Below are positions 63,936-64,000 of a DNA stretch of 64,000 nucleotides, in pieces. Under the pieces are notes generated by a model. It was not told where the DNA came from and searched no databases. It saw only the letters and a program-made list of their open reading frames with translations. This DNA comes from Hydrangea macrophylla (taxonomy: Eukaryota; Streptophyta; Magnoliopsida; Cornales; Hydrangeaceae). Made by a program: the position numbers and the translations under genes. How positions within the stretch are numbered: the stretch's first letter is position 1; each line of letters starts with the position of its first letter. The stretch lies in assembly GCA_033977485.1 (NCBI GenBank), contig CM066995.1, positions 50,405,162-50,469,161 of the forward strand, read 5' to 3'.

Positions 63936-64000
63936 TGGTGGGGAATTATACAGATATCCTCTCATGTCATGTATTGGCATTTTTTCAATAACACCCCTTA

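Overview
The window is plant nuclear DNA, most likely from a eudicot. The left 39.5 kb is a nest of Ty3/gypsy LTR retrotransposons. The right 24.5 kb carries one host gene with many introns, encoding a PDS5-type cohesin cofactor, in DNA full of small transposons and microsatellites. The evidence is the Athila/Tat retroelement types, tRNA-Asp-type primer sites, GT-AG introns and a plant-type PDS5 with a Tudor domain. I see no rRNA, tRNA or CRISPR and nothing bacterial or viral beyond endogenous retroelements.

Retroelement nest. T1 is a Tat-like element on the minus strand. It is the oldest and most broken layer, seen at 24365-28881 and 37837-39481, with its other end outside the window. T2 is another Tat-like element on the minus strand, at 1-2221 and 16302-24364. 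It sits in T1 just past T1's integrase and carries an extra antisense gene at its 3' end. A1 is an Athila-like element of 14.08 kb at 2222-16301, minus strand. It is inserted in T2's integrase core with target duplication CGTAT. A2 is a 8.96 kb gag-only Athila-like element at 28882-37836, plus strand. It is inserted in T1's gag with target duplication TGATC. A1 and A2 have LTRs only about 1-2% different by eye, so both are recent.

A1 has gag, protease, RT, RNase H and integrase in one frame, but four nonsense codons and an in-frame loss of the RT N-terminus break it. Downstream are two small acidic ORFs and a broken Athila-type ORF in the env position. A2 has an intact 900-codon gag-protease and no pol, so it could only move with enzymes supplied by another element. 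Both Athila elements carry arrays of CpG-dense near-palindromes just upstream of the LTR TATA box, built from different core sequences.

Host gene. I can join 15 coding exons on the minus strand, from ATG at 59823 to TAA at 41712. They give exactly 987 codons plus a stop with every phase matching. The product has an N-terminal PDS5 helical region, a long charged low-complexity middle, a Tudor domain at about residues 659-715 and a Lys/Ser-rich tail with three 30-residue repeats. Two adjacent 48-nt exons are copies of one another and both appear to use a GC splice donor. The introns hold a SINE with a 16-bp target duplication, several MITEs, a foldback element and microsatellites.

Upstream of the gene, 60240-64000 has no gene I can support. 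It holds a 621-bp solo LTR of the T1 family, further MITE-like DNA and simple repeats. I found no convincing new enzymatic or defence system. The observations most worth checking are the U3 palindrome arrays, the duplicated GC-donor exons, the unexplained A1 ORFs and the intact gag-only element.
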